NCBI RefSeq assembly: GCF_013368755.1
Contig: NC_049564.1
Location: 4,782,001-4,846,000, forward strand
Direction: 5' to 3'
DNA: 64,000 nt
Source: Talaromyces rugulosus
Lineage: Eukaryota; Ascomycota; Eurotiomycetes; Eurotiales; Trichocomaceae
Shown: positions 46,017 to 57,498 of the stretch, piece after piece
Layout: every line of letters starts with the position of its first letter
Numbering within the stretch: position 1 is the first letter of the stretch
Notes under the pieces: model-generated
Databases searched by the model: none
Told to the model about the DNA's origin: nothing
Seen by the model: the letters and a program-made list of their open reading frames with translations, nothing else
Program-made: the position numbers and the translations under genes

Positions 46017-47670
46017 TTTTATAGATTTTGTGAGGCCAAATAAACATTCGAAAAAAATATTGACAGACTGATAGACGCGATTGATTCCGAGAAGTGAACC
46101 GAGAGCGGGCGGTAACGGCAAGAGCTCGGACGCGACCGTTATCACCACGTGATATGTGCAAACAGAACAAACAGGCTTTTACTCGTTTCCCTCCCCACCG
46201 CAGATATATCGTGAAGTATGCGGGACAGTGATACTCTGCTCTGTCGACAATTCATTTCTATATGATCTTGGATACTAAGATATTCAAAGTATACTCTAGG
46301 CACTGTGTATCTTTTGTCTCTTGTGTTTACTGTATGGAAACTAATTGAGAGCTCTCTTTCTTGCCTTTGAAACTAGGCAGTAACTACGCATCGCTTTTCG
46401 TCAACTCCTAGAGCATATACTTTCAGTGGGACTGAAATTGACCTGCTTGATACTAGCTCTGTGACGGAAATGTAGTGGTCTATCCTCTTTATATATGAGA
46501 GTTCTTGATGGATTTCAAAGACCAGTTCAATATTGTCTGTTGAATATATACCTATGAAAAGATGATACGATTTCACACTATTCTTTATGATTACCCGAAT
46601 TAAAAGTGATTATATTGTCATGTCATATTTCTACCCTAATTAGTGTGCAAGCAATGTAAGATTCCACGGTGGTCTGAAACTGCCGACCAGGCATAGGGAT
46701 GCTAATCATGGAACAAATGCTAAATACCGAATGCTGATATGCAATACCATACTATGTTAGCGTTAGGTGGATTGGTGCTGCTAGTTGATAAAATTGCTAC
46801 TTGCAGTAGCATACTTAGAGAGGCCTGTCGGCAACTGTAGTGCTACTGTTATACAGTGGCTAACTCAACATTATCACAGATTCACAAGTGATTTTCACCC
46901 TAGATAGCTTCATGTTCTCCAGGTCATCCAGTCAACCCAATCTTATTATCTTGAAGTTTTATGCAACCCCTAGCCTACCGATTTCAACAGTTATGGCGGT
47001 TCCTGCTTCAGCAGCTTCACGCGCTAGTTTTATATAGTGTATTTTTCCTTTTAGTAACTTCTCTTTGTAACACTACATACTCCTAGTAGAGCGTAAGCTA
47101 GGCTATCTGCAATCTAGCCACATTCTTTGTGCCACCCTTGTTGCTGTGTTTTGTAGATATCTCATTATACATGTGCTTCAATGTCAACTGGTTGTTTGCG
47201 TGTATATAAAAACAAAATATATATCTTGACGCTAACTATATTATCTTGGCTCCAGACTTAACAGGTTTCCTTGACGTCTATATGTAGAGCCTTAAAAAAA
47301 AAGGGCTCAATGTTTCTAGAAGATATTAAGTCTCACACTATCTATTATAATTTGCTATACCGGAATGTGAAAGTTGGACCAATCTGGTGGCGGGGCCGTA
47401 TTGTATGCTACTAACTGCCTGAGGCGACCCAGTGAGGGGGTTTGTGCGTAGAAAGGCGTCGTCGTTGCTGCACTGCGCAGTCTAGTTCTAAGGCATATAT
47501 ATTTAATGTATTACGAAAAATATATTCATACGATTAATTTTATATAAATTAGCAGGGAAACCTTTGTCTTTTGCGGGCAGAAAATGTCGAAAGTAGACTC
47601 ACGCTTAAATACTTCCAGCAAGGATCGGAGCTGTAAACTTATTAACTTGGATTGGAAAATTCCAACATCA
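46017..47670. other. AT-rich gene-free DNA before the tRNA gene
   Basis: 1.65 kb with strong A/T bias and only stop-rich frames. A CACGTG palindrome (46146-46151) lies upstream of the 46016 start. The stretch 46600-47350 could be a decayed mobile element, given its position beside a tRNA gene, but no translated relic is recognisable. Confidence 0.4.
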
Positions 47671-47744
47671 GCACCTGTAGCTCAGTTGGTAGAGCGCTTG
47701 ACTAGTAATCAAGAGGTTCCTCGGTTCAAGTCCGAGTAGGTGCA
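47671..47744 (+). tRNA. tRNA-Thr (anticodon AGT)
   Basis: A complete 74-nt cloverleaf without intron. Acceptor stem GCACCTG pairs with TAGGTGC (one G-T pair) plus discriminator A. D arm GCTC/GAGC, anticodon stem CTTGA/TCAAG around loop CTAGTAA, and T stem CTCGG/CCGAG with loop TTCAAGT. The anticodon AGT at 47704-47706 reads ACU (and, after inosine formation, ACC/ACA). Internal promoter boxes are in place: A box TAGCTCAGTTGG at 47678-47689 and B box GGTTCAAGTCC at 47723-47733. Confidence 0.96.
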
Positions 47745-47762
47745 GTCAAATTCATATGTTAA

Positions 47763-47769
47763 TTTTTTT
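47763..47769 (+). terminator. RNA polymerase III terminator of tRNA-Thr
   Basis: Seven T residues 18 nt after the tRNA, followed by a back-up run of ten T at 47777-47786. Oligo-T is the standard polymerase III stop signal. Confidence 0.85.
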
Positions 47770-47786
47770 CCCCGAATTTTTTTTTT

Positions 47787-48399
47787 GCCACTGAGCACCG
47801 CAGTTTGGTAAGGCTGTATCGCGGTGGGCACTGAACATAATACATACAGGGACCGGATTGCTCAACACTTTCTAGAACATGATGCCCAATAGTTATAATC
47901 TACCTCGTTCCATGTATCCCCGCGCAATTGGTTGTTACCGCATATGGTAAGGCGCGGCTAGCCACGAGGGACTAGCGCTGGGTCGCTGGGTCGCCTCAGT
48001 TCGTATCTGTGAGCGATGCCTGATTTATCACGAAATATTATGTAAAAGCGGCAAAGAACGGTGTTGACCCAGTAGAGGCAGATGCACATCTTTCGGGTCA
48101 TTTGATATGGAAATTTCCAAAGGCACGGCGAGCAGCGAGGGCCATTTTCCGCAGACGGTCGCGCTCTCGACGCGGTCACTTTGTATTTTGAAGGAAATTG
48201 AGGCTTTTGTCAGTTCTCTCCAAGAAGGTCGTGGCGAGTGCTTCTGGAGTATGCCTTTGACGCGATGGCTATCAAGGAGTGGTTGTTGACATTTAGTAGT
48301 GGACTTGTATTTAGGATACGTCTTAGATATACAATCTGTTCATAAATACAGAAGACAGCAAATGCTTGTACACTGTCAATTTCGAGTGCGAGATCTAAT
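47787..48399. other. intergenic between tRNA and questin oxidase-like gene
   Basis: No supported gene. The minus frames 47958-48179 and 48210-48455 have no recognisable content, and the second overlaps the 3' end of the next gene in a different frame. Confidence 0.45.
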
Positions 48400-49923
48400 T
48401 TACAATCGAGGGCGATCCTCAACCTCTGACCAAGCTTCGTCAAATCCGTTTCCAAAAATCCATCTCTGGTCCGATAGCGTCGAGTCGATCGCTAGGCAAA
48501 TGTTAGCGCCACCACTCTTTACCACATCAAGGATTAAAGACTCACCCATATTACCTGCTTTGAGCCATGAATCTCCCTTGATCATAAACTCACCCGCTTC
48601 TCCCCGGTCTTCCAACGGCTTGCAGACGCGCTCTCCATTGGCAATGGCCCGGATCAGTTTCACAACGTGGCTATCATCTGCCGGATGTGTGTTTCCAGTA
48701 TTAAAAATCTCTTTCCAATTCCTGGTGACTGGATAATTCACAATTTCATCCAAATCAAGTGGCGGAGTGCCACGAGACACGTATAAAAGCAAGTCCATGC
48801 GGCCTTTCCATTCAAGCAACCGGACTTTTGTACGGGGACTAATCCACGGACGGTCCAAGATAGCGGAGAAGAATACCGAACAGTTGAGCGCGTGGATCAG
48901 GAGGAATTCGAATTTCACTGCTTTTGGTGGATGTTGTGACGCGGCAGAGCAATACACTACATCACAAAATTAAGCGCAACTCTTTCAGCCGACATTATCT
49001 ACTCACCCAGCGCGTTGATCATCTCCGCCAGCTGCGTTTCCAGGCTATTTGGTGATACCGTGTACTGTTTTGCATATTCTTCCATCTTTTCAGGGGCTCT
49101 TTTCAAGGTCCCATTCCTCATATAATTACCATCACCCCACTGTACACTCTCTGAAAGAACTTTGTCTTTACGAACATCTCTCAGCAACTGAGTCAAAGAT
49201 TTCCCAGGTTGGGATCCGACGCCACCAGCTGCCCTTTCGGCACCTTCCAGAAAGGGGGCAATCCAGTTCTCATGCACAGCAGCTTCGGCAAGGCCTTGGG
49301 CAACAATGGCTGGCTGGTTGAATTCGATCCCGAATCCAAGATGAATAATGGGATGGATCAATCCTAAATATTTTCTTATGAATCACTCCACAGAGACAGC
49401 AGCAGGGAAGAACTCGCCTGCAAACATTCTCGTGAGCATATCATCAGCATGTTCATCCTCTGTAAACAAGTGCTCTTGAAGCACTGATGAAACTCCTTTG
49501 GCGTCGATTTCTTGCTGAAAATAAGCTAGGAAGCTTGAGTAATGTTCTTCTATTCCAAGGTAGTCTTTGAAGTTTCTTTTCTCGATAATAGAGTGAACAA
49601 CATCGCTTTCTACTGGATATGATGATCTCTGATAGCTATGGCCCCGGTCGTAGGCAGCCTGTATATCTTGCGGAGAAGCTCCCAAGGCGAAGAGGGTGAG
49701 TAAATGATGGACGATATGGTCTGGTACACGAGTCAGCTTCCGAGGTTAACTTGTTTGTCATACGTGGCTCACTGTGGAATCTTTTCTTGTTGAAGAAAAT
49801 GTGATGCGTTCGCATGTCCTCCTGCAGAAGTTCGCTGGCAAGTTTGGCAGAGTCCTCCCTTGCACCGGAGGAAAACACGCCAGTGTCCGCCAACGACAGT
49901 TTGATGGTTGTTGCAGTAGCCAT
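48400..49923 (-). CDS. questin oxidase-like (AflY/HypA family) protein
   Basis: Five exons: 49923-49773, 49720-49418, 49363-49007, 48956-48546 and 48491-48400, giving 437 residues. Recognisable family blocks are HHLLTLFALGASPQDIQAAY, LIHPIIHLGFGIEFNQPAIV, VKFEFLLIHALNCSVFFSAI and IFGNGFDEAW near the end. The DUF4243/questin oxidase-like family includes AflY and GedK/MdpL, cofactor-independent Baeyer-Villiger-type enzymes of anthraquinone pathways. No polyketide synthase or other pathway gene is nearby, so the substrate is open. The second intron starts with GC (CAG|GCGAGT) rather than GT. That is the only donor that keeps the frame and restores MFAGLIHPIIHLGFG. The last intron could be retained in frame, but splicing gives the family-like WLKAGNMAIDS. 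An upstream in-frame ATG at 50082 would add 53 residues. Confidence 0.82.
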
Positions 49924-51243
49924 TTTGACGGGTTGCCGTATCTCAGAGGTATAGAATATGCTTTGGTTGCTTGCGGTGGTTATAGAGTTTTTCCACTTTC
50001 GTGATGTCGCGCTACTGATACTTTGTCGAGCAAGCGAGATTTTGATAGTATTCAAGCCAAAGCAACGACTCAGTAGAGACATCTACTAAAAGCTTGAAAA
50101 TCAAACAAGTCCAACTTCAGGTGCAACATTAAAATCAGCAACACAGACTTTACATGTAGTATGGAGGCATGAGGTTGCTTCATAAGCAGGATTGGGTAAG
50201 AGCTACATCATCGGACATGGCCACCCGGAATAAGCTCACCCCGCACTCCGCATTTTACTGTTCGTGGGGTGGCACAACTTTATATTGACAACTTTAAATG
50301 ATATTAGCTCATTATATAGAATGTAGAGCTTTACTTTACTGGAATATCAATAGATGTCAGGTGCCATGGTAGTGTTTTGGCAACAACTTCATGTTATTCT
50401 TGGTCAGTATATGTTCGCGTTAGTCGGTACCGAGCCCCAAACAGAAGGTTAGTGTATTCATTGACAGTGCAGTGACTAGCGACTAGCGGCCGATCATATT
50501 GGCTGATTAATGAGGCTTCAAATCGATGCTAGGAGGGTTGCATAGTCAAGAGCTTTATATGTACTCCTTACAAGGAGGCAGGTCAACCCGCAGCGGGGTC
50601 GGTTAAATACTTCCCAATCGGGCAGGAATGGAGCGAGCCGACCGGAGCGCTTCCCGCCGAGCCGCTGAGTCACGACTGGTGGAGAATCCCACGTTTCCAC
50701 GTTCCACCAATCGCCGCCGTCGTTTCTCTTTCGTAAAGTTCATTTCAATGTGCTGTAAATAAAGTACGAATGTCTGTAAAATAGAAGAGAGATATGAGAA
50801 ACATTGTATGTAGTTGCTGACATTGCGCGCAATACCAGTGTCAACGGGTAAATATCTATTAGGCGCGGGCACGACGTCATCACCCGCTTGGGCGAATAAT
50901 CGGAGCAAGTCCGATCGGCGCTCAGACCGGTATGTACTATGTACGCAGTATTATTACCATGTAACGAGAACGCAGACAGAAGAACTATAGCACTGCGGGG
51001 CATGCATCCCACGTTCGGAGGGGCGCCTTGGAGTAATACAGTACATGTATCATGGCAACTAATACTGCGTTGCTAAGGCGTGCGCTCTGCGCAGGGCACT
51101 CATGACTGCGGGGCTGGCTCCCGATATATTATTTGAGTCTCCCCCTCCCACGCGCCTTCTCTTTGTTCTTTCCTGCATCTTCTCTCTCTCCATCGTCCAT
51201 AATTCATATTCACATCAGACAATTCCCTGCTACAAGATCCAAA
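49924..51243. promoter_or_regulatory. divergent region questin oxidase-like/aldo-keto reductase
   Basis: 1.3 kb between the two start codons. Close to the reductase start is a C-rich CTCCCCCTCCC (near 51140) and a CT-rich initiator region (51150-51195). CCCCT-type elements are stress-response sites in fungi, but none is proven here. No coding frame is convincing. Confidence 0.45.
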
Positions 51244-52867
51244 ATGTCTCTCGGAACGACCGCAAAACTCAACACTGGTGCCGAAATCCCGTAAGTCACT
51301 CTCTGCGCACGCCAAAAAAAGATTGCGACCCGTTACTCAACTCGTTATAGTGTCCGAGGATACGGTACCTGGCAGGCTGCCCCAGGAGAAGTCGGCGAGG
51401 GCGTTTACCTGGCATTGAAGGCTGGCTATCGTCACTTGGTGAGTGTCTCTCTTTGCTGCGCTGTAACTGTTTTGGTTTTATACTGACTGGTTGTCATTAG
51501 GATCTTGCCAAGATGTAGGCACACACCTTTTGAACCCCCAAGCGGGTGGTGGAAGAGGAAAAAAAAAGAAGACAGAAAATGCTAACAATTCTGTGAAAAC
51601 CAGCTACGAGAACCAGGTCGAGGTTGGCCAGGGTATCGCCAGAGCCTTCAAGGAGTTCGGCATTAAGCGCGAAGATGTCTTCATTGTAAGTTGCAAGAAC
51701 ACCGGAAGATAAACAGGGGCTGACAACCGTTGGGGATAGACTTCGAAGCTGTGGTGCAGGTATGTTATGATGATGTTGATTTCGCCCAGGAACCAAGTTA
51801 ACAGAAGAAAAGTCAATTCCACCCCGACGACGTCGAGGCTGCCTTGGACGACACCCTGAAGGAGCTCGGTCTGACCTACCTTGATGTGAGCTTTCTTTTT
51901 CCTGCCTTGCGTGTTCCGGTTGATTGACGTTCGTTAGCTTTACCTCATCCACTGGCCCTCCGCCTTCAAGTCGAAGAGGGATATCCTCAAACTTTTCCCC
52001 CTTCAAGCCGACGGCCTGGTGGACATTGATGACGACATTTCCATTATTGACACCTGGAAAGGTATGTTACTATTAAGAATAGCATTGGCCGATCTGGTTA
52101 CTGATGCAGGTTTCTCTTAGCCGTGACCAAACTCCCCAAGACCAAGACCCGTGCCGTTGGTGTGTCCAACTACTCCATTAAGCATGTACGTGTTTATCTC
52201 TCTCTTCCTATGGTAAAATGTCCATATCTAACAGATTCTTCCGTCCAGCTCGAGGCAATCATCAATGCCACCGGCGTCGTGCCCGCAGTCAACCAGATTG
52301 AGCGTCACCCATACCTCCTCAACCCTCCTCTGATCGACTACGCCAAGCAGAAGGGCATTCACATCACCGCTTACTCGGTATTTACTCCTCTGATGCAGAT
52401 TTACATGCACACACCATGCTGACAAACATCTAGGGCTTTGGAAACAACTCGGTCGGCGTGCCTCTGGTCATCACCCGCCCTGAGGTCAAGGAGGCCGCCG
52501 AGAGCGCCTCTAAGCGCACTGGCAAGACCGTCACCCCCGCACAAGCTGCGTAAGTTGGAACCCTCGCTAAAATATAAAATAAACACGTAACAAAAACCTA
52601 ACATCCCATTTTCTATACAGCCTTGCCTGGGCCCAGGTTGGCGGCCACAGCGTCATCCCCAAGTCCGTTACCGCATCGCGCATTGTCGAGAACTTCACCG
52701 ACGTCGAGCTCTCCCCCGAAGAGATCGCCAAGATCGATGCTATCGGTAGCGAAAACAAGCGATTCAACATTCCAGCTGTTGTCAACTCGCCTCGCTGGCC
52801 TATTAACATCTTCGACACTCCTGAAGAGCAGGACCCTGCTCTGCACCAAGTCAACATTGGTGCCTAG
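51244..52867 (+). CDS. NADPH-dependent aldo-keto reductase
   Basis: Eleven exons: 51244-51290, 51351-51438, 51501-51514, 51604-51685, 51740-51759, 51813-51885, 51938-52061, 52121-52185, 52249-52377, 52434-52549 and 52621-52867, giving 334 residues. The start [20 protein letters not shown] and GTW match AKR family 1-5 enzymes. Asp and Tyr of the catalytic tetrad lie in HLDLAKIYENQ, Lys in FITSKLW and His in [10 protein letters not shown]. The cofactor pocket has [17 protein letters not shown] and [11 protein letters not shown], which fits NADP(H). It is closest in style to fungal polyol or xylose/glycerol-type reductases, but the sugar or aldehyde cannot be named. Exons of 14 and 20 nt make this one of the most fragmented genes in the window. 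The Tyr codon follows directly after the 14-nt exon. Confidence 0.93.
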
Positions 52868-53213
52868 ATGTGGTTTTCTTTTTGAGTGTCTCGGTTGAAT
52901 GAATGTCATAAATGTGGTGTAAAAGAATATAAGGAGGGCTTTTTTGAGATGTCTATAATGAAAATACAAGTCTCACTCAAGCCAGTCAATGCATAGACAA
53001 TCATAGATTACATTCCATGGATTGACTATCGAAGAAAGTTAACTAGGGAATTTTCAAAATCAATTTGATTGATGGTGTATATTGATATCATCAATTGATG
53101 GTTAGATTATAAAACATGAATGCAACGCCCAAACGCCCGCTTAATATGTTGTGTTAAGAATGCATGAGACAGAACTAAATATCGGTTTGTCGTGCTCTGC
53201 TCTTAAAGTGTGT
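52868..53213. other. convergent 3' intergenic region
   Basis: 346 bp of AT-rich sequence between two convergent genes, with an imperfect TTGATTGATGG/ATCAATTGATGG repeat near 53065-53102. No gene. Confidence 0.5.
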
Positions 53214-55697
53214 TCACGTCATGTCCTTCATAGCGTCCTTTCGTCTCTGCTGATCCCGAGCAATCTTCTTGAACAACGGATGATGCTGCGCCTTGTCCTT
53301 GAGTTGCTTATTGCGGGACTTGTTATACTCCACATAAGCCATATCTTCGCCGCCAGCAAGACCACTGAGCGTCGCAGCGCTGCGCTTGACGGCTGCCTTT
53401 TTCCCCCTTGCGACTCGTTGGCCACCAGATCGCTCACTGAAGAGGTCGTCCGTGACCAGCTCGACCTCGGCCGACGTTTCGTTCTGGAGCATCACTTCCT
53501 GAAGGAGTTCACGCCGTTCAGCCGGGGTAGCATACGCGAGGCCATCGAGATTTTCAATTCCTTGTAAATGTGTGATGACCTTGAAAGCGTAACCTTGGTC
53601 AACGAGGAAGGCTTGCCGTTTGGAGGAGTAAAACATCTCGTCAGTGTCCTTTGAAACGAGAGAGTAGAAAAACGCATTGAAGCCTTCATCGTTACGACGC
53701 TTGGCTCGCAAGATACGACCTAAGCGTTGTGCTTCCTGTCGACGAGAACCGTAGTGCGAAGAAATCTGGATGAGGCAGGTGGCTTCGGGAAGATCGAGAG
53801 ACGTGTCTCCAATTTTGGACAGGAAAATGGTGTTGACTTGCTCGTTATGCTGAAAGTTTTCCAAAATACGCATGCGTTCGTTCTGGGGGGTGCCACCGTA
53901 AATGTAAGCCTTACCCAGTTTCAAAGCGTACCGCTCTAGAGCGTAGACATTATCGGAGAAAACGATGATTTTATCGCCTCTTTTCTCGTGGTAGTCAATT
54001 AGGAACTGGCAAGCCTGGAATTTTCGCGGGTTCATAATGTATAGCAATGCTGCTTTTCGTGACTTTTCCCGCATGTATTCCGAGTAAAATTCGGTCGTCA
54101 TTGGGCACCACACCTCGGCACATTGGACCTTGGCAATATGGCCCTGCTCGGCCAGTTCCATCCAGTTGGCTTCGTACAGCTTGGGGCCGATCAAAAAGTT
54201 CAAATCCTTGATCTTGTCGTCTTCTCGAAGAAGTGTTGCAGTTAAACCTAGTTTGGTTTGACAAGCAATGGTGGACGTGACCTTTCGGAACATCGATGCT
54301 GGCACGACGTGCACTTCGTCCAATATCATCAGTCCCCATTCTCGTTGTGTCAACCAATCCATCATCTTTTGGGCATCGTATGATCGGGCCCTCGTTTGAG
54401 AAACCATGGAATAGGTCGACACAATGATACCGGTCGATCGCTTGAACTTTTCTTTATTGTCAGATGTGAAAATGGCAATATCGCTGGGGTCGATATTTGA
54501 CCATCGAATAAACTCGTTTCGCCACTGGACGACCGACATGGAGCTAGTACACAGGACTATAATTCCCTTCTTGATTGTGCAAGCGGCCGTTATACCGACG
54601 AGTGTTTTCCCCGCACCACAGGGCAAAACGATAATTCCACTTTTAGCACGACCATTACCAAACATCTTACTTAGACTCTTCTCTTGATAACTTCGGATTT
54701 GAGCGTTCGGCTTTAAATCGATATCAAGCGTAGGGTTGTCTTTGTCGTTTCGAAAGTCATACTCTTCGAGGGCTGGACAACCCATTGCTTGACACCTGGC
54801 CTTGACAGATTCAACAGCGTCATTAGGAATCTGAAAGCTATGAACCTGTGCTTGGTCGTCATCATCATCCTCATCTCGAATAGTCGCCAAGAAATCGTCC
54901 TCTTTGGGAGCCTCTGCTGTCGTGCCATTCGCAGCACCCTGGTCCCCCGAATTCTGATTCGCCTGTTTCACACCAGCAGCATCTTTGGTACCCGGAATGA
55001 CAAGTCCAGCCATCTTCGGCGCCGCCTGTTGAGTAATACCCTCGGAGCCTTGGACACGCTGGGTGCCAATAACGTCATCCTGGAGAAGCATCTGCAGCAT
55101 TCCTGGGTCTGTGCTTTCGACAAAATATTTGTTATTGTTGAGAACTAGTTTGATTTTGCCGTACGACTTGGTGAAGTTGACGATGAAAGATTGAATAGCA
55201 TCAGGAAGAGGAGTCTTGGAAAGACGGTCGAGGAAATGAATGATATCCTTGGGCTCCAGGCCAACAGAAACGGCAGCGTACAGACTGTTTCCAGTCAACC
55301 TGTATTCGTGCAAGTGGACGGGCCTGGATAGCGGCTCGGCAATAGTCGTCAAAAAGTCGGCAGCCTGAGACGCAAGTGGAGAGAAACTCTCCAGGGTGAT
55401 GGTGCCTTTGAGAGGCTCGATCCACAGAGGCCGGTTGGCGTGGTCCGGTTTCAGAGGCAACGACGAGAAGTCCTTGTAGCCATAGTGAGGATCAAACCCT
55501 TCGCCGGCGCCCTTTTGTGTCCTGCTGAACGATTCCAGGGAAAACTTCTCGACCAGCTCTTGTGTCTTCTCTACCTTCTCATCGTACTCGGAATACTCGT
55601 CGCTGCTGCCAACGTCTTGCGGTGTATTGGGAACAGGTGTCGCTCGTTTCGAGGCCCGAGTCGAGCCGTGTTCGGTCGCCTTGCGTTTGTGTGCCAT
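53214..55697 (-). CDS. ssl2: TFIIH DNA translocase/helicase XPB (Ssl2/Rad25)
   Basis: One exon, 827 residues from the ATG at 55697 ([20 protein letters not shown], basic and nuclear-signal-like). An in-frame ATG at 55778 would add a 27-residue unrelated leader. The N-terminal damage-recognition-like domain precedes the helicase. Motif I is [12 protein letters not shown], motif [12 protein letters not shown], motif [12 protein letters not shown] containing the XPB-specific RED, and motif [22 protein letters not shown] opens promoters for RNA polymerase II and is essential for nucleotide excision repair. All motifs are intact and the length matches yeast Ssl2 (843). A very acidic [10 protein letters not shown] separates the domains. 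Confidence 0.97.
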   Translation of the reverse strand: MAHKRKATEHGSTRASKRATPVPNTPQDVGSSDEYSEYDEKVEKTQELVEKFSLESFSRTQKGAGEGFDPHYGYKDFSSLPLKPDHANRPLWIEPLKGTITLESFSPLASQAADFLTTIAEPLSRPVHLHEYRLTGNSLYAAVSVGLEPKDIIHFLDRLSKTPLPDAIQSFIVNFTKSYGKIKLVLNNNKYFVESTDPGMLQMLLQDDVIGTQRVQGSEGITQQAAPKMAGLVIPGTKDAAGVKQANQNSGDQGAANGTTAEAPKEDDFLATIRDEDDDDDQAQVHSFQIPNDAVESVKARCQAMGCPALEEYDFRNDKDNPTLDIDLKPNAQIRSYQEKSLSKMFGNGRAKSGIIVLPCGAGKTLVGITAACTIKKGIIVLCTSSMSVVQWRNEFIRWSNIDPSDIAIFTSDNKEKFKRSTGIIVSTYSMVSQTRARSYDAQKMMDWLTQREWGLMILDEVHVVPASMFRKVTSTIACQTKLGLTATLLREDDKIKDLNFLIGPKLYEANWMELAEQGHIAKVQCAEVWCPMTTEFYSEYMREKSRKAALLYIMNPRKFQACQFLIDYHEKRGDKIIVFSDNVYALERYALKLGKAYIYGGTPQNERMRILENFQHNEQVNTIFLSKIGDTSLDLPEATCLIQISSHYGSRRQEAQRLGRILRAKRRNDEGFNAFFYSLVSKDTDEMFYSSKRQAFLVDQGYAFKVITHLQGIENLDGLAYATPAERRELLQEVMLQNETSAEVELVTDDLFSERSGGQRVARGKKAAVKRSAATLSGLAGGEDMAYVEYNKSRNKQLKDKAQHHPLFKKIARDQQRRKDAMKDMT

Positions 55698-56095
55698 GGT
55701 ATCAATCAAGAAGACGGCGAGTGGCAAACGAGTGCTGCAAAAGGTGGACAAAGATAACGTGAGACGAGAGACTGGCAACTAAGACGGCAACTCTTTTAAT
55801 AAAGACAGTCCAACAGTCAGATACCAGCGCCCTCCCAAGAGCGGCGACGACTTATTAAACAACGGTGAGAGGGGAGAAGGAACGGTAGAGCGGAGGTTGA
55901 AGTGATATCTAAGAGACCCGCATGGTAAGGCTAGGCAGAACTTGGAGGCTGCCGCTGAGCGCCCGGAAGCGGGCTAGCATGCGCTAGCCTGCCTCGGCCT
56001 AGTGCGCCCTCCGTTTTCGAGTCCTTCCGGACAACGTCATTTTGTGTTCTTGCAACAGCTCTCTCTGTTATCGATTGATCCTTCGCTCGGACACC
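55698..56095. promoter_or_regulatory. divergent promoter ssl2/DUF4748-like gene
   Basis: 398 bp between two starts. It contains a perfect GGCTAGC-ATGC-GCTAGCC inverted repeat (55972-55989) in a GC-rich stretch. Confidence 0.5.
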
Positions 56096-56726
56096 ATGAA
56101 CACGGTAAGATTGCTAGAAGAGTGACCCGAACCTCATACCCGATGGCTAATGTAACATGCAATTGTTGACAGATCAGATCTACCTGGTATGACAGACATC
56201 CACCCGCTACTGCTGCGATTTAGCGCAACTGACGTTTTGGCAACTTAAGGATTGGATGGGGAACGCTTTGTGTGGGTAGGTTTTACAGCAGTTCATATTT
56301 TCCGATTGATATACGAGCTTTCCAGTTCCTGCGCTTCTTGATTGCCAATTCTAACTATGACTAGCCGGTGGTGGCGCGTATTACTTTGCGAAAAGAGCCA
56401 TCAATGCCGACCGCACTACCCGATTTGAAGCCGAAGGAAGACGCAAGGCCGAGCTAGCAGCCAAGGAACAAGAACATCTTCGGCAGCAGACTGCGTCGAA
56501 ACCATCCAACGGAGCACCCAAACCCACAGACGACCCATCACTCCGCCGTGCAAACGCCGCTTCTTGGGCGGGCAAGGATAATGCGGCCTCGCCGAGTGCT
56601 GAAGCTAGCAATGACCCGGCTCCGACCCGGCATGAACCCGAGACGGACGAGGAGAGACTGTTGGAAAAGTCAAAGTACGAAGCCACCCAGACGTTCCGAC
56701 CTCCACGCGGAAATCGGTTTAGCTAG
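56096..56726 (+). CDS. small single-helix protein, DUF4748-like
   Basis: Four exons: 56096-56104 (three codons), 56173-56186 (14 nt), 56250-56275 (26 nt) and 56365-56726, giving 136 residues. The joined N-terminus is MNTIRSTWIGWGTLCVAGGG followed by AYYFAKRAINADR: a short membrane helix and then a basic and charged helix. The rest is polar and disordered, ending in FRPPRGNRFS. The start block agrees with what I recall of the fungal DUF4748 family of small, probably mitochondrial proteins. The only long frame without splicing begins in the fourth exon and has no ATG for the helix. The exon structure rests on phase and family resemblance, so it is probable rather than proven. Confidence 0.68.
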
Positions 56727-57276
56727 GAATTTACAATCTTGAGGGGGTTGTGTGTATGTATATATTTGTAAGAAAATTTCCTTAATGTTTTCTAATTGGC
56801 GCAACCGATATCTACCATAAAAGAGTGGCCCCTTCATTAGGGATTTAATAATATATTAACCATGCAGTGGAAAAAATAAAGAAAGGATGGATTTCTTTGC
56901 GTAGTGATATCAATAACTAGGAAATCAAAAAGAATGACGCCTGGAAGTAAACTCCGTGAACTCTAGATCCAAATAAACATGCGGACTCGTGCTGCGGGTG
57001 GGGAATTGAACGAGGAGACATTGGTGTTGGTTTATATTGCAGCGAATGTCAGCGCATTTGGATGATGTGCTTTGGGCGCCCATTCCGTTGGCCGAGTCCT
57101 TGCGCTGGAAATGCAGCAAATGCAATGGGGGTATCAATAATGGTTATAGCGAGGGCCATTGCAGAATGCAATGGCCAGGCTGAATAGGTTTATACAAAAA
57201 TGCGGCGATCTATCGGGCATGAAAACAGAGCGGTGGGAGCGAGTGTGTTCTAGAAAACGAGTCAGATATATAACCT
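56727..57276. other. intergenic
   Basis: AT-rich 3' sequence after the DUF4748-like gene. A frame at 56925-57137 minus has no recognisable content. Confidence 0.45.
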
Positions 57277-57498
57277 TTATTGTCTTGAATTTCCCGGCGC
57301 ATACTTGTTGTGGTGAGGATATCCCAGATTCTTTTCTCGCGAACTCTCCAGTGCAGGAGGAACAAAGGGCAGCACGACCATAGAGACCAAGCACGAGGTA
57401 GTAACGAAGCGAGAAGTCCGGCTGTCTGTAGGTGGACGATGGGCAGAGAAATGGCGCACTGAGTTGCGGATGCCTTGAACTGCGATTGCGATAGCCAT
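57277..57498 (-). CDS. doubtful small ORF, 73 residues
   Basis: ATG at 57498. The N-terminal 30 residues are rich in Arg, Ser and Ala without acid (MAIAIAVQGIRNSVRHFSAH), resembling a mitochondrial presequence. A short hydrophobic stretch, CLVSMVVLPFVPPAL, and a polar tail follow. No family recognised. It may be a small mitochondrial protein or chance. Confidence 0.3.
   Translation of the reverse strand: MAIAIAVQGIRNSVRHFSAHRPPTDSRTSRFVTTSCLVSMVVLPFVPPALESSREKNLGYPHHNKYAPGNSRQ

Noticed and set aside
46600..47350. Possible copia- or LINE-type relic
   Set aside because: Three-frame reading gave no recognisable reverse transcriptase, integrase or RNase H block and no terminal repeats.
48400..52867. 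A secondary-metabolite gene cluster around the AflY-like gene
   Set aside because: No polyketide synthase, peptide synthetase, P450 or transporter within reach; neighbours are housekeeping genes.
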